A stretch of DNA of 64,000 bases, from assembly GCF_000426445.1 (NCBI RefSeq), contig NZ_KE384526.1:310001-374000 (forward strand), read 5' to 3'. Within the stretch, counting starts at the first letter, position 1; each line of letters opens with the position of its first letter. The notes beneath the pieces are model-generated. The model ran no database searches, was not told the DNA's origin, and saw nothing but the letters and a program-made list of their open reading frames with translations. Shown one piece after another: positions 41,722-51,285 of this stretch. This DNA is from Brevibacterium album DSM 18261. GTDB lineage: Bacteria > Actinomycetota > Actinomycetes > Actinomycetales > Brevibacteriaceae. A program made the position numbers and the translations under genes.

Positions 41722-43158
41722 ATGACACAGAACAGCGTGGAGCCCGCTCCGGTACAGGCCTCGGCGGCCGCCGCTGCGGACCCCTACCGGCTCGACCCCG
41801 CAGACGTCATCGAGCCGCCCACCACATTCGCGGGCAGGCTCAGGCACCTGGGCCCGGGTCTCATCATCTCGGCGGCGGTGATCGGCTCCGGAGAACTCAT
41901 CACCACCACGGCGCTGGGCGCGAAGGCGGGCTTCATCCTGCTGTGGCTCGTCATCATCTCCACCGCCATCAAAGTGTGGGTCCAGCTGGAGCTCGCGCAG
42001 TGGACGATCCTCAGCGGCAAGACGGCGCTGGAGGGCTATTCCCATGTGGGCCCGCGCCTCATCGGCCGTGCGGGGTGGATCAATCTCCTCTGGATCCTCA
42101 TGGACTTCGCGAAGGTGCTGCAGCGGGGCGGCATCATCGGCGGTGCCGTCGCCGCGTTGAGCATCATGTTCCCGGTGATCGGCGAGCCTCTGGGCACTCC
42201 GTCCCTCGTCTTCTGGACCGTCGTCGCCCTCGCGGTCGTGATCTCGCTCCTGGTGACCAACAAGTACGGCATCGTCGAGAAGTTCTCCGTCGCCGCCGTC
42301 ATCATCTTCACGCTCTCGACGGTGGGGCTCGCGCTCTCGCTGCCCTTCACGGACTTCGCCTTCACCGGCGGGGACATCGCAAGCGGGCTGAGCTTCGCGA
42401 TCCCCGCGGGCACGCTCGGATTCGCCGTGGCCATGTTCGGCATCACCGGGGTGGGCGCGGACGAGATGACCACCTACACCTACTGGTGCCTCGAGAAGGG
42501 ATATGCCCGCTACACCGGGCCGGACGACGGCTCCGCCGCACGCGCCCGGCGCGCCCGCGGCTGGATCTCCGTCATGCGCACGGACGTCCTCGTCTCCTGG
42601 ATCATCTCCACCGTCTGCACCATGTCCTTCTACGTGATCGGCGCGGCCATCCTGCACCCGCAGGATCTCGTACCGGAGGGCAACGAGATGATCACCACCC
42701 TGTCCGTCATGTACACATCCGTGATGGGCGAGCCGGGACACTGGATCTTCCTCATCGGCGCCTTCGCCGTGCTGTTCTCCACCTTCATCGCCTCCACCGC
42801 GAGCGTGCCCCGCCTGTGGACCAACACCGTCTCTCTCCTGGGCGCCTTCGACTGGAGCAATCTGGCCGTCCGCACCCGGATCATCCGCATCCTCACGGTG
42901 GTGTTCCCCATCATCTGGGCACTGAGCTTCCTCGTCATCCAGTCCCCCGTGCTCATGGTCCAGATCGGCGGGGTCGCCAGCGGCGTCTTCCTCGTGGCCG
43001 TCGTCATCGCCGTGTGGTTCCTGCGCTCCCGCGAGGTGCCGGCGGAGTTCAGGTCCAACCACTTCTTCACCGTCATGCTGGTGCTCTCCTCGCTCGCGAT
43101 CGCCGCCCTGGGCATCTACTCGGCGCTGGAGACCTTCGGAATCGAGATCGGAGCCTGA
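41722..43158 (+). CDS. Nramp-related transporter lacking canonical metal motifs
   Basis: The 478-residue protein has the Nramp fold with about 11 spans (LGPGLIISAAVIGSGELITT in the first, then a long amphipathic run through GLAVAMFGITGVGADEMTT-like span 6). True metal carriers have DPGN in span 1 and MPH in span 6; here these are IGSGE and GADEM, so manganese or iron binding is unlikely. Nramp-related proteins of this kind sit in catabolic clusters and may move organic substrates. The gene is coupled to a D-2-hydroxyacid dehydrogenase (TGATG overlap), suggesting they share a substrate. Ribosome site AAGGAAG. Confidence 0.78.
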   Translation: MTQNSVEPAPVQASAAAAADPYRLDPADVIEPPTTFAGRLRHLGPGLIISAAVIGSGELITTTALGAKAGFILLWLVIISTAIKVWVQLELAQWTILSGKTALEGYSHVGPRLIGRAGWINLLWILMDFAKVLQRGGIIGGAVAALSIMFPVIGEPLGTPSLVFWTVVALAVVISLLVTNKYGIVEKFSVAAVIIFTLSTVGLALSLPFTDFAFTGGDIASGLSFAIPAGTLGFAVAMFGITGVGADEMTTYTYWCLEKGYARYTGPDDGSAARARRARGWISVMRTDVLVSWIISTVCTMSFYVIGAAILHPQDLVPEGNEMITTLSVMYTSVMGEPGHWIFLIGAFAVLFSTFIASTASVPRLWTNTVSLLGAFDWSNLAVRTRIIRILTVVFPIIWALSFLVIQSPVLMVQIGGVASGVFLVAVVIAVWFLRSREVPAEFRSNHFFTVMLVLSSLAIAALGIYSALETFGIEIGA

Positions 43159-44102
43159 TGCGCCTCACCGTCCTCACACCCTCGTTCGGGAAGCTGTCCG
43201 GGGCTCCCGCCCAGCGCGCGGCGGACCTGGGGCTGGAGCTCGAGCACTGCACCGAGGGCCACCCCAAGTCCGGTCAGGGTCTGATCGAGGCGATCGCCCG
43301 TGCCGAGGCCGTCCTCGTGGGTCTGGACTCCGTCACCGCGGACGTCATCTCCGCGTGCCCGCGTCTGCGAGTGATCGCCAAGCACGGGGCGGGTGTCGAC
43401 AACATCGATCTGACGGCGGCCGCCGAGGCCGGGATCACCGTGGTCAGCACCCCCGGCGCCAATGCCGGCGCCGTCGCAGATCTCACCCTCGGCCTCATGC
43501 TCATGGGCGCCCGCAGGGTCCAGGAGGCGGAGGCCTCGCTGCGTGCGGGTCGCTGGGAGGTCTTCTCCGGCACCGAGCTGGCCGGCCGGCAGCTCGGCAT
43601 CCTGGGCTTCGGCCGGATCGGGCGGGCGGTGGCACAGCGCGCGGCCGCGTTCGGGATGCGCATCGCCGCCTACGACCCGTTCGTCCCGGAGGAGGCGATC
43701 GGCGAGGCCGGCGCGCAGCCGCTGTCCCTCGAGGAGGCCGTGGCCACCTCGGATTTCCTCTCGCTGCACCTGCCCGGCGGCGGAGGCCCCCTCCTCACCC
43801 CCGAGCTCCTCGCGACCATGCCCCGCGGCGCGGCGCTGATCAATGCCGCCCGAGGCGGGCTGGTCGACGAGGCCGCCCTCGCTGAGGCGCTGCACGCGGG
43901 CAGGCTCTCCTTCGCCGCACTGGACGCGTTCTCCTCGGAGCCTCCCGCTGCGGACCATCCGCTGCTGAGCGCGCCCCGCCTCATCGCCACCCCGCACATC
44001 GGCGCGTACTCGGACATCGCCAATGCGAACATGGGCACCTGGGCGGTCGAGGACGTCGTGCGCGTGCTCAGCGACGAGGAGCCCCGCTTCCCGGTGCGGT
44101 GA
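43158..44102 (+). CDS. D-2-hydroxyacid dehydrogenase (SerA/phosphoglycerate dehydrogenase-like)
   Basis: A 314-residue NAD-dependent enzyme. The nucleotide-binding motif is GILGFGRIGRAVAQRAAAFG, followed by YDPF. The catalytic arginine lies in INAARGGLVDEAAL, the acidic partner in the following ALDAFSSEPP and the histidine in TPHIGAYSDIANANMG. It has no ACT domain, so it is a catabolic or short-form enzyme. It starts at ATG 43158, overlapping the Nramp-like stop. Reduction or oxidation of a 2-hydroxy/2-keto acid is expected; the substrate is unknown. Confidence 0.85.
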   Translation: MRLTVLTPSFGKLSGAPAQRAADLGLELEHCTEGHPKSGQGLIEAIARAEAVLVGLDSVTADVISACPRLRVIAKHGAGVDNIDLTAAAEAGITVVSTPGANAGAVADLTLGLMLMGARRVQEAEASLRAGRWEVFSGTELAGRQLGILGFGRIGRAVAQRAAAFGMRIAAYDPFVPEEAIGEAGAQPLSLEEAVATSDFLSLHLPGGGGPLLTPELLATMPRGAALINAARGGLVDEAALAEALHAGRLSFAALDAFSSEPPAADHPLLSAPRLIATPHIGAYSDIANANMGTWAVEDVVRVLSDEEPRFPVR

Positions 44103-44124
44103 CCTTTCTCCGGGAAGCGGAGAA

Positions 44125-44155
44125 GGCGGCTCGCCATCGCACGCGGCGAGCCGCC
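44125..44155. terminator. Bidirectional terminator between convergent operons
   Basis: GGCGGCTCGCC pairs perfectly with GGCGAGCCGCC over a 9-base loop, followed by TTCAGTT. It lies between the dehydrogenase stop and the amidohydrolase stop. A second small stem (TCTCCG/CGGAGA) precedes it. Confidence 0.75.
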
Positions 44156-44174
44156 CTTCAGTTCCGGATGCCCG

Positions 44175-45455
44175 TCACCGCTCGTCCCACACCACGGCTC
44201 CGCCCTGGATGACCGTGCGGGGCCGTTCCTGATCCCACAGAACGCTCACGTCCTCGAGCGGATCCTCCCGGAAGGCGACCAGGTCGGCAGGACTCCCGAT
44301 CGCCAGATTGCCCCGGCCGGCGTCCTGGATGAGGGCGGAGTTCACCACCGTCATCGACCGCAGCAGCTCGAGCGGCTCGAGCACCTGCGCCTGCAGCTCG
44401 ATGCCCCGCAGCTGTTCGTCCTCCAGATCGCCCATGAGGTCAGTGCCGAAGCCCACGCGCACGCCGGCCTCGCGCGCCAGTCGGATGGCCTGCTGCCCGG
44501 CCCCCAGCACCTCGGCGTTCTTCTCCCGTCCCACCGGGGTCAGTCCGGCTTCCTCTCCCCGCCTGCTCATCGCGTCATACGCGGCGAGCGTCGGCACGAG
44601 GAACGCTCCGTGGTCGGCGATCACCCGTGCGGCCTCGGCATCGATGAGGTTGCCGTGCTCCACGGAACGCACGCCGTTCGTCACGGCATGGACCACCGCC
44701 TCGGCGGAGTACGCATGGGCGGCGACGTAGCTGCCACGGCGTCCCGCCTCCTCGCACACGACGGCGATCTCCTCGGCGGAGTACTGCGGCACCGACAACG
44801 GGTCCGTCGGTGAGATCACCCCGCCCGAGGCCATGATCTTGATGACGTGCGACCCGGTCCGCAGCCGCTCCCGCACCGCCCTGCGCAGAGCGTCGACACC
44901 GTCGACCACCTCGTGCGTGTGGTCGCAGCCGGCGTGCAGATCGTGCTCCGCCGGCCGCACGTCCCCGTGCCCTCCCGTCTGGCTGAGGACCCTGCCGCTG
45001 AACAGATAGCGGGGCGCGTCGACCATGCCGCGCTCGATCGCCTGCTGCAGCCCGATGTCCCCGCCCGCGACGTCGCGCACAGTGGTGAATCCGCGCCTCA
45101 GCGCCGCGGACAGCCGGTTCACCCCGTTGATCACCACGAAGCTCGTGGTCCGGGTCGCCATCATGATCCCGCCCATCCCCGCCGCATAGGCGTGGAAGTG
45201 CGCGTCGATGAGCCCCGGGGTCACGGTTGCACCGCCGAGGTCGGTCTCGACTCCCTGCGCGGACTCGTCGGCCGAGGACGCATCGGTGCGCGTCACCGCG
45301 CCGATGTCTCCGATCTCCGCGATCTCGCCGTTCTCGATGCGCATATCGCCCTCGACCACGAGGCCGGTCTCCGGGTCGAGGAAGCGGCCGTGGCGCAGCA
45401 CCGCATTCCGGGCGGGCCCGTCCGCGCTCGCTGCCTGCGCCTCTCGCTGCCTCAT
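44175..45455 (-). CDS. Metal-dependent amidohydrolase
   Basis: The 426-residue enzyme of the amidohydrolase superfamily shows HFHAYAAGMGG as the first metal HxH, a lysine in HVIKIMASGGV, His in YVAAHAYSAEA and VEHGNLIDA, and Asp in VGFGTDLMGDL. This is the pattern of imidazolonepropionase/Xaa-Pro-type hydrolases. The start overlaps the stop of hydantoinase B by 4 bases. It is the final gene of the minus-strand operon that includes the OPT carrier, suggesting hydrolysis of an amide or cyclic product. Confidence 0.85.
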   Translation of the reverse strand: MRQREAQAASADGPARNAVLRHGRFLDPETGLVVEGDMRIENGEIAEIGDIGAVTRTDASSADESAQGVETDLGGATVTPGLIDAHFHAYAAGMGGIMMATRTTSFVVINGVNRLSAALRRGFTTVRDVAGGDIGLQQAIERGMVDAPRYLFSGRVLSQTGGHGDVRPAEHDLHAGCDHTHEVVDGVDALRRAVRERLRTGSHVIKIMASGGVISPTDPLSVPQYSAEEIAVVCEEAGRRGSYVAAHAYSAEAVVHAVTNGVRSVEHGNLIDAEAARVIADHGAFLVPTLAAYDAMSRRGEEAGLTPVGREKNAEVLGAGQQAIRLAREAGVRVGFGTDLMGDLEDEQLRGIELQAQVLEPLELLRSMTVVNSALIQDAGRGNLAIGSPADLVAFREDPLEDVSVLWDQERPRTVIQGGAVVWDER

Positions 45456-47296
45456 CCGGCCGCCCCCTGCAGCCGCCGCCGCTTCCTCTCGTCACGGAGC
45501 CGCTGGGTCCCGGAGACGTCCGGGACGAGTGAACGCTCCCGCGCCTCGCGCACGGCGAAGCCCGCCTCGGCCGCCGTCCCGCTCGCAGGCGCACCTGCAT
45601 CGGAGGCCTCCCGGCCGGAACCCCCAGCAGAGGCGTCCTCCGTGAACAGCACCCCGTACTCCTCCTCAGCCGCACGCCGTGAGACGAACCCGTCGAGCAC
45701 GTCGTCCAGCACGCTCAGCGGATCCCGGTCGAGCGGATCGCCGTACCCCCCGCCGCCGCCGGTGCGGTTGTCCAGGCGGGAGCCCGCCGGCCGCGGATAG
45801 GTTCCGCCGCCCGTCACGACCTCGGCCTCGGTGCCCGCATCCAGCACCACGCTCGCGGGGCGTCCCTCCTGTCCTCCGGCCAGTGCCCACGGCGGCGATT
45901 TCGTCTTCGATACGAGGCAGATCCCGGTGGAGTCCGCCTCGAACCGGTAGTGGCGGTGGACTCCGACTCCCCCGCGGTGCATGCCCGCTCCGCCGGAGTC
46001 CTGTTCGTAGCCGTATGCCTCGATGAAGAGGGGCGCCTTCGTCTCCAGCACCTCCACGGGATTGTTCCGGCAGCCGGGCTGGGTGAGGTGCATGATGCCG
46101 TCCTCCCCGTCCCCGCCGCGGTGCCCGCCGTAGCCGATGGCCTCATTGGTGGCCTCCAGCCATGCCCTGCCGGTCCGGGGGTCCGTGCCCCAGCCCATCA
46201 TGGAGGAGACGTCTCCGCCGGAGCTCGCCGGGATCCGCTCCGGCATGCCCTGGGCCAGCGCCTTGAGCACCACCTCGCCCGCGAGGATCCCGGTCCACTG
46301 GGTGAAGGTGGGCATCGGATCGACCGCGTGCATGATGGAGCCCGGCTCCGTGACGACCCTGAGCGGGGCGAAGTTGCCGGCCGCGACGGGCGAGTCCGGG
46401 GTGGTCAGCGACTTGAAGATGAGCCCGGACAGTGCCAGCGTCTTCCCCACCGGGAGGTTGAACGGCCCCTTCACGTCCTTCTCGCTCCCCGTCCAGTCGA
46501 TCACCATCTCCTCGTCCGTGACGGTGACCGTGGCTCGCAGCCGCAGCGGGGTGTCGAGATCGATCCCGTCGGAGTCGACGAAGTCCTCCGCCGTCCAGGT
46601 TCCCTTGGGCAGCTCCGCGAGAGCCAGGCGCGCGAGGCGCTCACCATGCGACTGGATGTCCGCCATCGCCTGCCGCAGGACGTCCGCGCCGTACTTGGCG
46701 GCGAGTTCCTGCATCCGCCGCATCCCGCTCCAGCAGGCGGAGACCTGTGCGTGGATGTCGCCCAGGGTGCGTTCGGGCATCCGCGAGTTGAAGCGGATGA
46801 CGTTGAGGACGTCGTCATTGGGCTCCCCGGCTCTGTAGAGCCGGCTCGCGGGGAACATGAGACCCTCCTGGTACGCATCGGTCGAATCGAGGACGTAGCC
46901 CGCGTTCTTCTGCTTGAGGTCGAGCACGTGCACGCGGCAGGAGGAGAAGCCGATGATCTCGCCGTCGTGGTGGATGGGAGCGAATACCAGCGGGTCGAGG
47001 GTGTGGGCGGAGGACCAGTACGGATAGTTGAGGATGAACACGTCCCCTTCCCGCATCGCGTCCGCGCCGAGGAACTCGATCGACCTCCGGATCCCGTAGT
47101 CGTTGGCGCCGGTGGAGATCGCCAGGCCGGGTGAGTCCGCCACGACGCTGCCGGCGGCATCGTGGAGCCCGATCCCGTAGTCGTGGATCTCGTAGACGAC
47201 CGTGTTGTATGCGGTGCGGCAGAGGTTGCGCGCCATCTCGTCCGCGCTCGCGATCAGCGCGTGCCGGATGACCTCGAGGGTGATGGGATTGGTCAT
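45452..47296 (-). CDS. Hydantoinase B / oxoprolinase subunit B
   Basis: The 614-residue protein starts MTNPITLEVIRHALIASADE and has family features: GIGLHDAAGSVVADSPG, FILNYPYWSSAHTLDPLVF, GIMHLTQPGCRNNPVEVL and a C-terminal GGGGYGDPLDRDP. With subunit A it forms an ATP-dependent amidohydrolase acting on hydantoins, 5-oxoproline or related cyclic amides (or on acetone/acetophenone in carboxylases). A Ser/Ala-rich tail of 80 residues is variable. The start lies 3 bases past the A-subunit stop. Confidence 0.88.
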   Translation of the reverse strand: MTNPITLEVIRHALIASADEMARNLCRTAYNTVVYEIHDYGIGLHDAAGSVVADSPGLAISTGANDYGIRRSIEFLGADAMREGDVFILNYPYWSSAHTLDPLVFAPIHHDGEIIGFSSCRVHVLDLKQKNAGYVLDSTDAYQEGLMFPASRLYRAGEPNDDVLNVIRFNSRMPERTLGDIHAQVSACWSGMRRMQELAAKYGADVLRQAMADIQSHGERLARLALAELPKGTWTAEDFVDSDGIDLDTPLRLRATVTVTDEEMVIDWTGSEKDVKGPFNLPVGKTLALSGLIFKSLTTPDSPVAAGNFAPLRVVTEPGSIMHAVDPMPTFTQWTGILAGEVVLKALAQGMPERIPASSGGDVSSMMGWGTDPRTGRAWLEATNEAIGYGGHRGGDGEDGIMHLTQPGCRNNPVEVLETKAPLFIEAYGYEQDSGGAGMHRGGVGVHRHYRFEADSTGICLVSKTKSPPWALAGGQEGRPASVVLDAGTEAEVVTGGGTYPRPAGSRLDNRTGGGGGYGDPLDRDPLSVLDDVLDGFVSRRAAEEEYGVLFTEDASAGGSGREASDAGAPASGTAAEAGFAVREARERSLVPDVSGTQRLRDERKRRRLQGAAG

Positions 47297-47299
47297 GAC

Positions 47300-49339
47300 T
47301 CAGACTCCTTCTGCGCCGAGGGTGATGACGAGTTCGCCGAGGTCGCCCACGCGGAGTTCGTCACTCGCGTGGAGGACGGTGGTGGCGGTGTGCTCGGCGA
47401 TGATGGCCGGTCCGGAGAGGCGATCCCCGGCGAACAGCTGCTCCCGGGCGAAGACGGGATACTCCTGCGGCTCCTCCCCCACGTGCACGGTGCGCGTGAG
47501 CACCGGGGTCGGCTCGCCGTCCACGCGCACCTGCGCTGCAGGCCATGCGGGCTTCTCCACTGCGCCCACCGCGTTGACCCGCAGCGTCGTGACCTCGAGC
47601 GGGTCCGTCATCGTGTGCCCGTACATCCGCCGGTGCATCTGCGCGAACTCCGCGGCGAGGGCGGCGACGGGATCGGCGCTCCCCCGCGGATGCGGAACGG
47701 AGACGGAGTGCTCCTGGCCCCGGTAGCGGACGTCGACGGTGCGCTGGAAGGTCTGCGCCTCCGGCCCGAAGCCCTCTCCGAGGAGCACAGCACAGCCTTC
47801 GTCCTCCATGCCCGCGTAGGTCTGCTCGAAGAACTCCGCATCGAGATCGGCGAGCGGCTGGACGGCAGTGCGGGAGAAGTCGTGCTGGACGTCCGCCATG
47901 AGCATGCCCAGTGCGGAGAAGGCTCCCTGCCCCGGAGGCACGATCACGCGCGGGATGCTCAGCTCGCGCGCCACATCGACGGCGACCAGGCCGCCCCCGC
48001 CGCCGAAGGACATGAGGGCGAAGTCCTGCGGATCGCGGCCGAGGTCCACCGTGATGGACCGGACCGCACCGACGATCTTCATGTTCGCGATCTGCACCGC
48101 CCCCCGCGCAAGCTCCGGGATGGACAACCCGAGCGCCTGGGCCACCGGGGCCAGCGCCTGTTCCGCGCGTTCCTCGTCGAGGACCAGGTCGCCGCCGAGG
48201 GCGAGGTCGCCGCCCATGTACCCCAGCGACACCGCTGCGTCCGTGAACGTGGGCAGTTCTCCCCCGCGGCCGTACGCGGCGGGCCCCGGGTCGGCGCCCG
48301 CGCTCTGCGGCCCCACCTGCAGCGCGCCCGCCTTGTCGAGCGAGATGAGCGAACCTCCGCCGGCGCCGATCGTGTGGATGTAGAGCGAGGGAGTGTTGAT
48401 CGGCAGGCCTTCGAACTCCGCGCCCTGGTAGAGCACGGGTTCGTGATCGAGGATCAGGGAGGCGTCGAGGCTGGTCCCTCCCATGTCGATCGTGATGACA
48501 TTGGGCTCGGACAGCTCCTCGGACAGCGCGGCCGCTCCCACGACTCCGCCGGCCGGGCCCGACAGGATGAGGTTGACCGGCTGTTCCGCCGCGGCCGCCG
48601 CGGTCATCGCGCCCCCTCCCGACCGGGACATGAGGAACCTGCCCTCGAAGTCGGCCCGCCGCAGGTCCTCGCCGAGGTCGGCGAGGTAGCGGCGCATGAT
48701 CGGCTTGATGTACGCGTCGAGGACGGCGGTGCTCGTCCGCTCGTACTCCCGGTACTCGCGCGAGAGCTCGTGGGAGAGGGTCACCTCGGCCTCGGGCGCG
48801 AACTTCCTGAGCACCTCGCCCATCGCGATCTCGTTCTCCGGGTTCGCATAGGCGTGGAGGAAGCCCACAGCCACGCCCTCGTATCCGCCCGCGGCGATCT
48901 CGCGCGCCACCTCCGCGGCGGCCTCCCGGTCCAGCGGGGTGCGAACTGTTCCGTCGTAGAGGGTGCGCTCGGGGACCTCGAAGGTGTCACGGCGCCGCAC
49001 GAGCGGCTCCGGCTTGCGGAAGGTGATGTCGTACATCACCCGGCTGCCGGCCCTGCCCAGCAGGTAGACGTCGCGGAAGCCCTGCGTGCCGATCACGGCG
49101 ATGCGCGCCCCGGTCCGCGTGAGGAGGGAGTTCAGGCCCAGCGTCGACCCGTGGTTGAAGGTGCTCACCTGGTCGATGGGCGCCTCGACCTTGTCGAAGG
49201 CGCGGAGCACCCCCTCCTTGGGCGCCTGCGGGGTGGTGGGCACCTTCTCGAAGCGCAGTGCGCCCGAGGCCGGGTCCAGCCTCACCACGTCCGTGAAGGT
49301 TCCTCCCACATCGACGGAGATCCGTGTCCCTGACTGCAT
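47300..49339 (-). CDS. Hydantoinase A / oxoprolinase subunit A
   Basis: This 679-residue ATP-binding partner has the actin-like ATPase start RISVDVGGTFTDVVRLDP, then STFNHGSTLGLNSLLTRTG, PNVITIDMGGTSLDASLILD and YIHTIGAGGGSLISLDKAG. The ATG at 49339 has AGGAAA upstream. The open frame extends far past this, but the upstream portion is out of register with the transporter gene. It should phosphorylate the amide to drive ring opening by subunit B. Confidence 0.9.
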   Translation of the reverse strand: MQSGTRISVDVGGTFTDVVRLDPASGALRFEKVPTTPQAPKEGVLRAFDKVEAPIDQVSTFNHGSTLGLNSLLTRTGARIAVIGTQGFRDVYLLGRAGSRVMYDITFRKPEPLVRRRDTFEVPERTLYDGTVRTPLDREAAAEVAREIAAGGYEGVAVGFLHAYANPENEIAMGEVLRKFAPEAEVTLSHELSREYREYERTSTAVLDAYIKPIMRRYLADLGEDLRRADFEGRFLMSRSGGGAMTAAAAAEQPVNLILSGPAGGVVGAAALSEELSEPNVITIDMGGTSLDASLILDHEPVLYQGAEFEGLPINTPSLYIHTIGAGGGSLISLDKAGALQVGPQSAGADPGPAAYGRGGELPTFTDAAVSLGYMGGDLALGGDLVLDEERAEQALAPVAQALGLSIPELARGAVQIANMKIVGAVRSITVDLGRDPQDFALMSFGGGGGLVAVDVARELSIPRVIVPPGQGAFSALGMLMADVQHDFSRTAVQPLADLDAEFFEQTYAGMEDEGCAVLLGEGFGPEAQTFQRTVDVRYRGQEHSVSVPHPRGSADPVAALAAEFAQMHRRMYGHTMTDPLEVTTLRVNAVGAVEKPAWPAAQVRVDGEPTPVLTRTVHVGEEPQEYPVFAREQLFAGDRLSGPAIIAEHTATTVLHASDELRVGDLGELVITLGAEGV

Positions 49340-49407
49340 GTGTTTCCTGTTCTGCTCGATGTTCTCTGCTGTGTGTGTCCGCCGCTTCCGTGCACGGACC
49401 GGAACCG

Positions 49408-51057
49408 CTATCGGAAGATGCGGCCCAGGGAGGCGAAGGCATCGCCCGTGATGATGCCTGCGCCGATGAGCTGCAGGTCCTCCTCCGCCTGACGGCCCTT
49501 GAGCTTCACGACCACGAGCTTGACCGCGAGGGCGCCCAGCACCAGCCAGCCGGCATAGGGGGCGGCGATGAGCAGGCCGGTGGCGAGCATGATGCCCATC
49601 TGCCGGGTGGCCCCGCCCACCGCCTGCAGCGCCGCACCCAGCAGCGCCCACAGGAGCATGGTCTGCAGCGCCTCGGTGTTCGCAAGCCCCACCTTGATCG
49701 TGTCTGCGAAGACCACCGCCACGGGAGGGATGCGATCGTCTTCGAAATAGGGCTTCCAGAGGAGTGCGGCCATTCCCATGGCGACGACGAATCCGATCAT
49801 CGCGGAGTAGTACTGCTGCTTCCGACCGGAGCGCTCGTAGTCGGCGTATCCGGGATGACGCGAATGCACCTTGCGCAGGATCCAGCCGGTCTTGAGGTCG
49901 TAGCCCATGTCGGAGAAGGCCGGTCCGGTGGAGGCCGTGTAGCCCACCAGGACGAGCAGCGGTTCCGGCGGGAATCCGATGGCGAGGCCGAGAACCAGGA
50001 AGATCAGGGTGATCGCCGTGGCCGGGAACCAGCCTGCGTGCATCGCCGCCAGACCCACGATGAGCTCGCTGACGAACGCGGCCACCGCGGCGTAGAGGAT
50101 CCAGCCGATGAGCACGGGCACGGACATCTGCACGTAGATCCCGGAGACGAAGGCGAGGAGGATCGCCACCGCGATGAAGAGCAGGAAGCCCGAGCCGAGC
50201 CCGCCGCGCAGACGGCGCGGGCTCACGGTGTCCGCCATCGCCGGATCCGGAGTGGAGGCGGCTTCCTGAACGGGCTGTGCGTCCCGCTTCGCCCGCTGCC
50301 TCCTGAAGAGGATGAACCCCGCCTGGGCCAGTGCGATGACTCCGGCGCCGATCATGATCCCGTGGGGGATGTAGTTCTCGGCCAGCGAGAAGTCCGCGAG
50401 CCCCGGTAGCAGCGAGTAGTACTGCACGATGAGGAGGCCCAGGCCGAACATCAGCAGGGCGACGACATTGCCGATGAGAGCCACCCCCGCCGCGGAGGCG
50501 GAGAGGCCGAACCAGGCGAGGACGAAGCCGATCACCCCGCCGGCCACCAGCACCTTGGCACGCCTCCCGCCCTGGTCCCCGGCCCTGATCGCCTCCGCCG
50601 CCGCGACTCCCGGGGGCCACGCGTTCCGCGCGGAGAGGAACTTCGAGCCGAAGGCACGGTAGAGGATCCACGCATCGACGACGAGCCCGCCGGCAGCCCC
50701 CATGAACATGGGCCAGATGAGATCCGGACGGCCGAACGCCCACGTGATCGCGAGCGGGGTGATGATGGCGTTCGCCGCACCGAAGGTGCCGGCGGAGATC
50801 GCGGTCTGCGCGAGGTTCTGGCGATGCACGCTGCGGAACTTCCGGAATCCCGTGAGACCGATCCTTCCGATCATCATCGCGATGAGCGCGCCGATGACGG
50901 AGGTGTGGGTGGAGATGCCGAGCTGGGTGATGAGGTGGATGCCGATGAAGGCGCCCACCGCGGCCAGCACGATCGTCAGCACGAGCGTGCCGGGTTCGAA
51001 CGCTCTCGGATGGGGCGGAATCTGCAGGTCCTCGCCGGACCTCGCCTCAGCTGCCAT
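49408..51057 (-). CDS. OPT-family oligopeptide-type transporter
   Basis: The 549-residue protein has around 12-14 membrane spans and the repeated small-residue motifs of the OPT family: GISTHTSVIGALIAMMIGRI, FGAANAIITPLAITWAFG, NAWPPGVAAAEAIRAGD and IPHGIMIGAGVIALAQAGFI. It probably imports the substrate for the hydantoinase/amidohydrolase genes directly downstream. ATG at 51057 follows AGAGAGG. Family members carry peptides, metal chelates or modified amino acids. Confidence 0.8.
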   Translation of the reverse strand: MAAEARSGEDLQIPPHPRAFEPGTLVLTIVLAAVGAFIGIHLITQLGISTHTSVIGALIAMMIGRIGLTGFRKFRSVHRQNLAQTAISAGTFGAANAIITPLAITWAFGRPDLIWPMFMGAAGGLVVDAWILYRAFGSKFLSARNAWPPGVAAAEAIRAGDQGGRRAKVLVAGGVIGFVLAWFGLSASAAGVALIGNVVALLMFGLGLLIVQYYSLLPGLADFSLAENYIPHGIMIGAGVIALAQAGFILFRRQRAKRDAQPVQEAASTPDPAMADTVSPRRLRGGLGSGFLLFIAVAILLAFVSGIYVQMSVPVLIGWILYAAVAAFVSELIVGLAAMHAGWFPATAITLIFLVLGLAIGFPPEPLLVLVGYTASTGPAFSDMGYDLKTGWILRKVHSRHPGYADYERSGRKQQYYSAMIGFVVAMGMAALLWKPYFEDDRIPPVAVVFADTIKVGLANTEALQTMLLWALLGAALQAVGGATRQMGIMLATGLLIAAPYAGWLVLGALAVKLVVVKLKGRQAEEDLQLIGAGIITGDAFASLGRIFR

Positions 51058-51213
51058 GGCCGTGCCTCTCTGAAGAAGGGGGCTCCGCTCGCATGCGCGC
51101 GAGCGAGCTGTCTCCGCACGGACCCGGGGTCCGCCGCTGGGCCGGCCCTGTCCCCAGAGGCTGCAGCGATGCAGCACACAGGCATCCGGGTGGGCCAGCA
51201 CGATCAAAACGAT

Positions 51214-51231
51214 TTGACTCCCAAGAGTCAA
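51214..51231. promoter_or_regulatory. Operator-like inverted repeat before OPT/hydantoinase genes
   Basis: TTGACTC-CCAA-GAGTCAA is a perfect 7-bp inverted repeat about 155 bases upstream of the transporter start and 55 bases after the LacI stop. The LacI-type regulator is the natural candidate; binding is not shown. Confidence 0.5.
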
Positions 51232-51285
51232 CACCGTGACGGGCCTCACGTCAAGAGGCGCACCGCACACATGGGACGACATCCC

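Noticed and set aside
41722..43158. Annotating the carrier as a manganese/iron importer (MntH)
   Set aside because: The DPGN and MPH metal-binding motifs are both absent.
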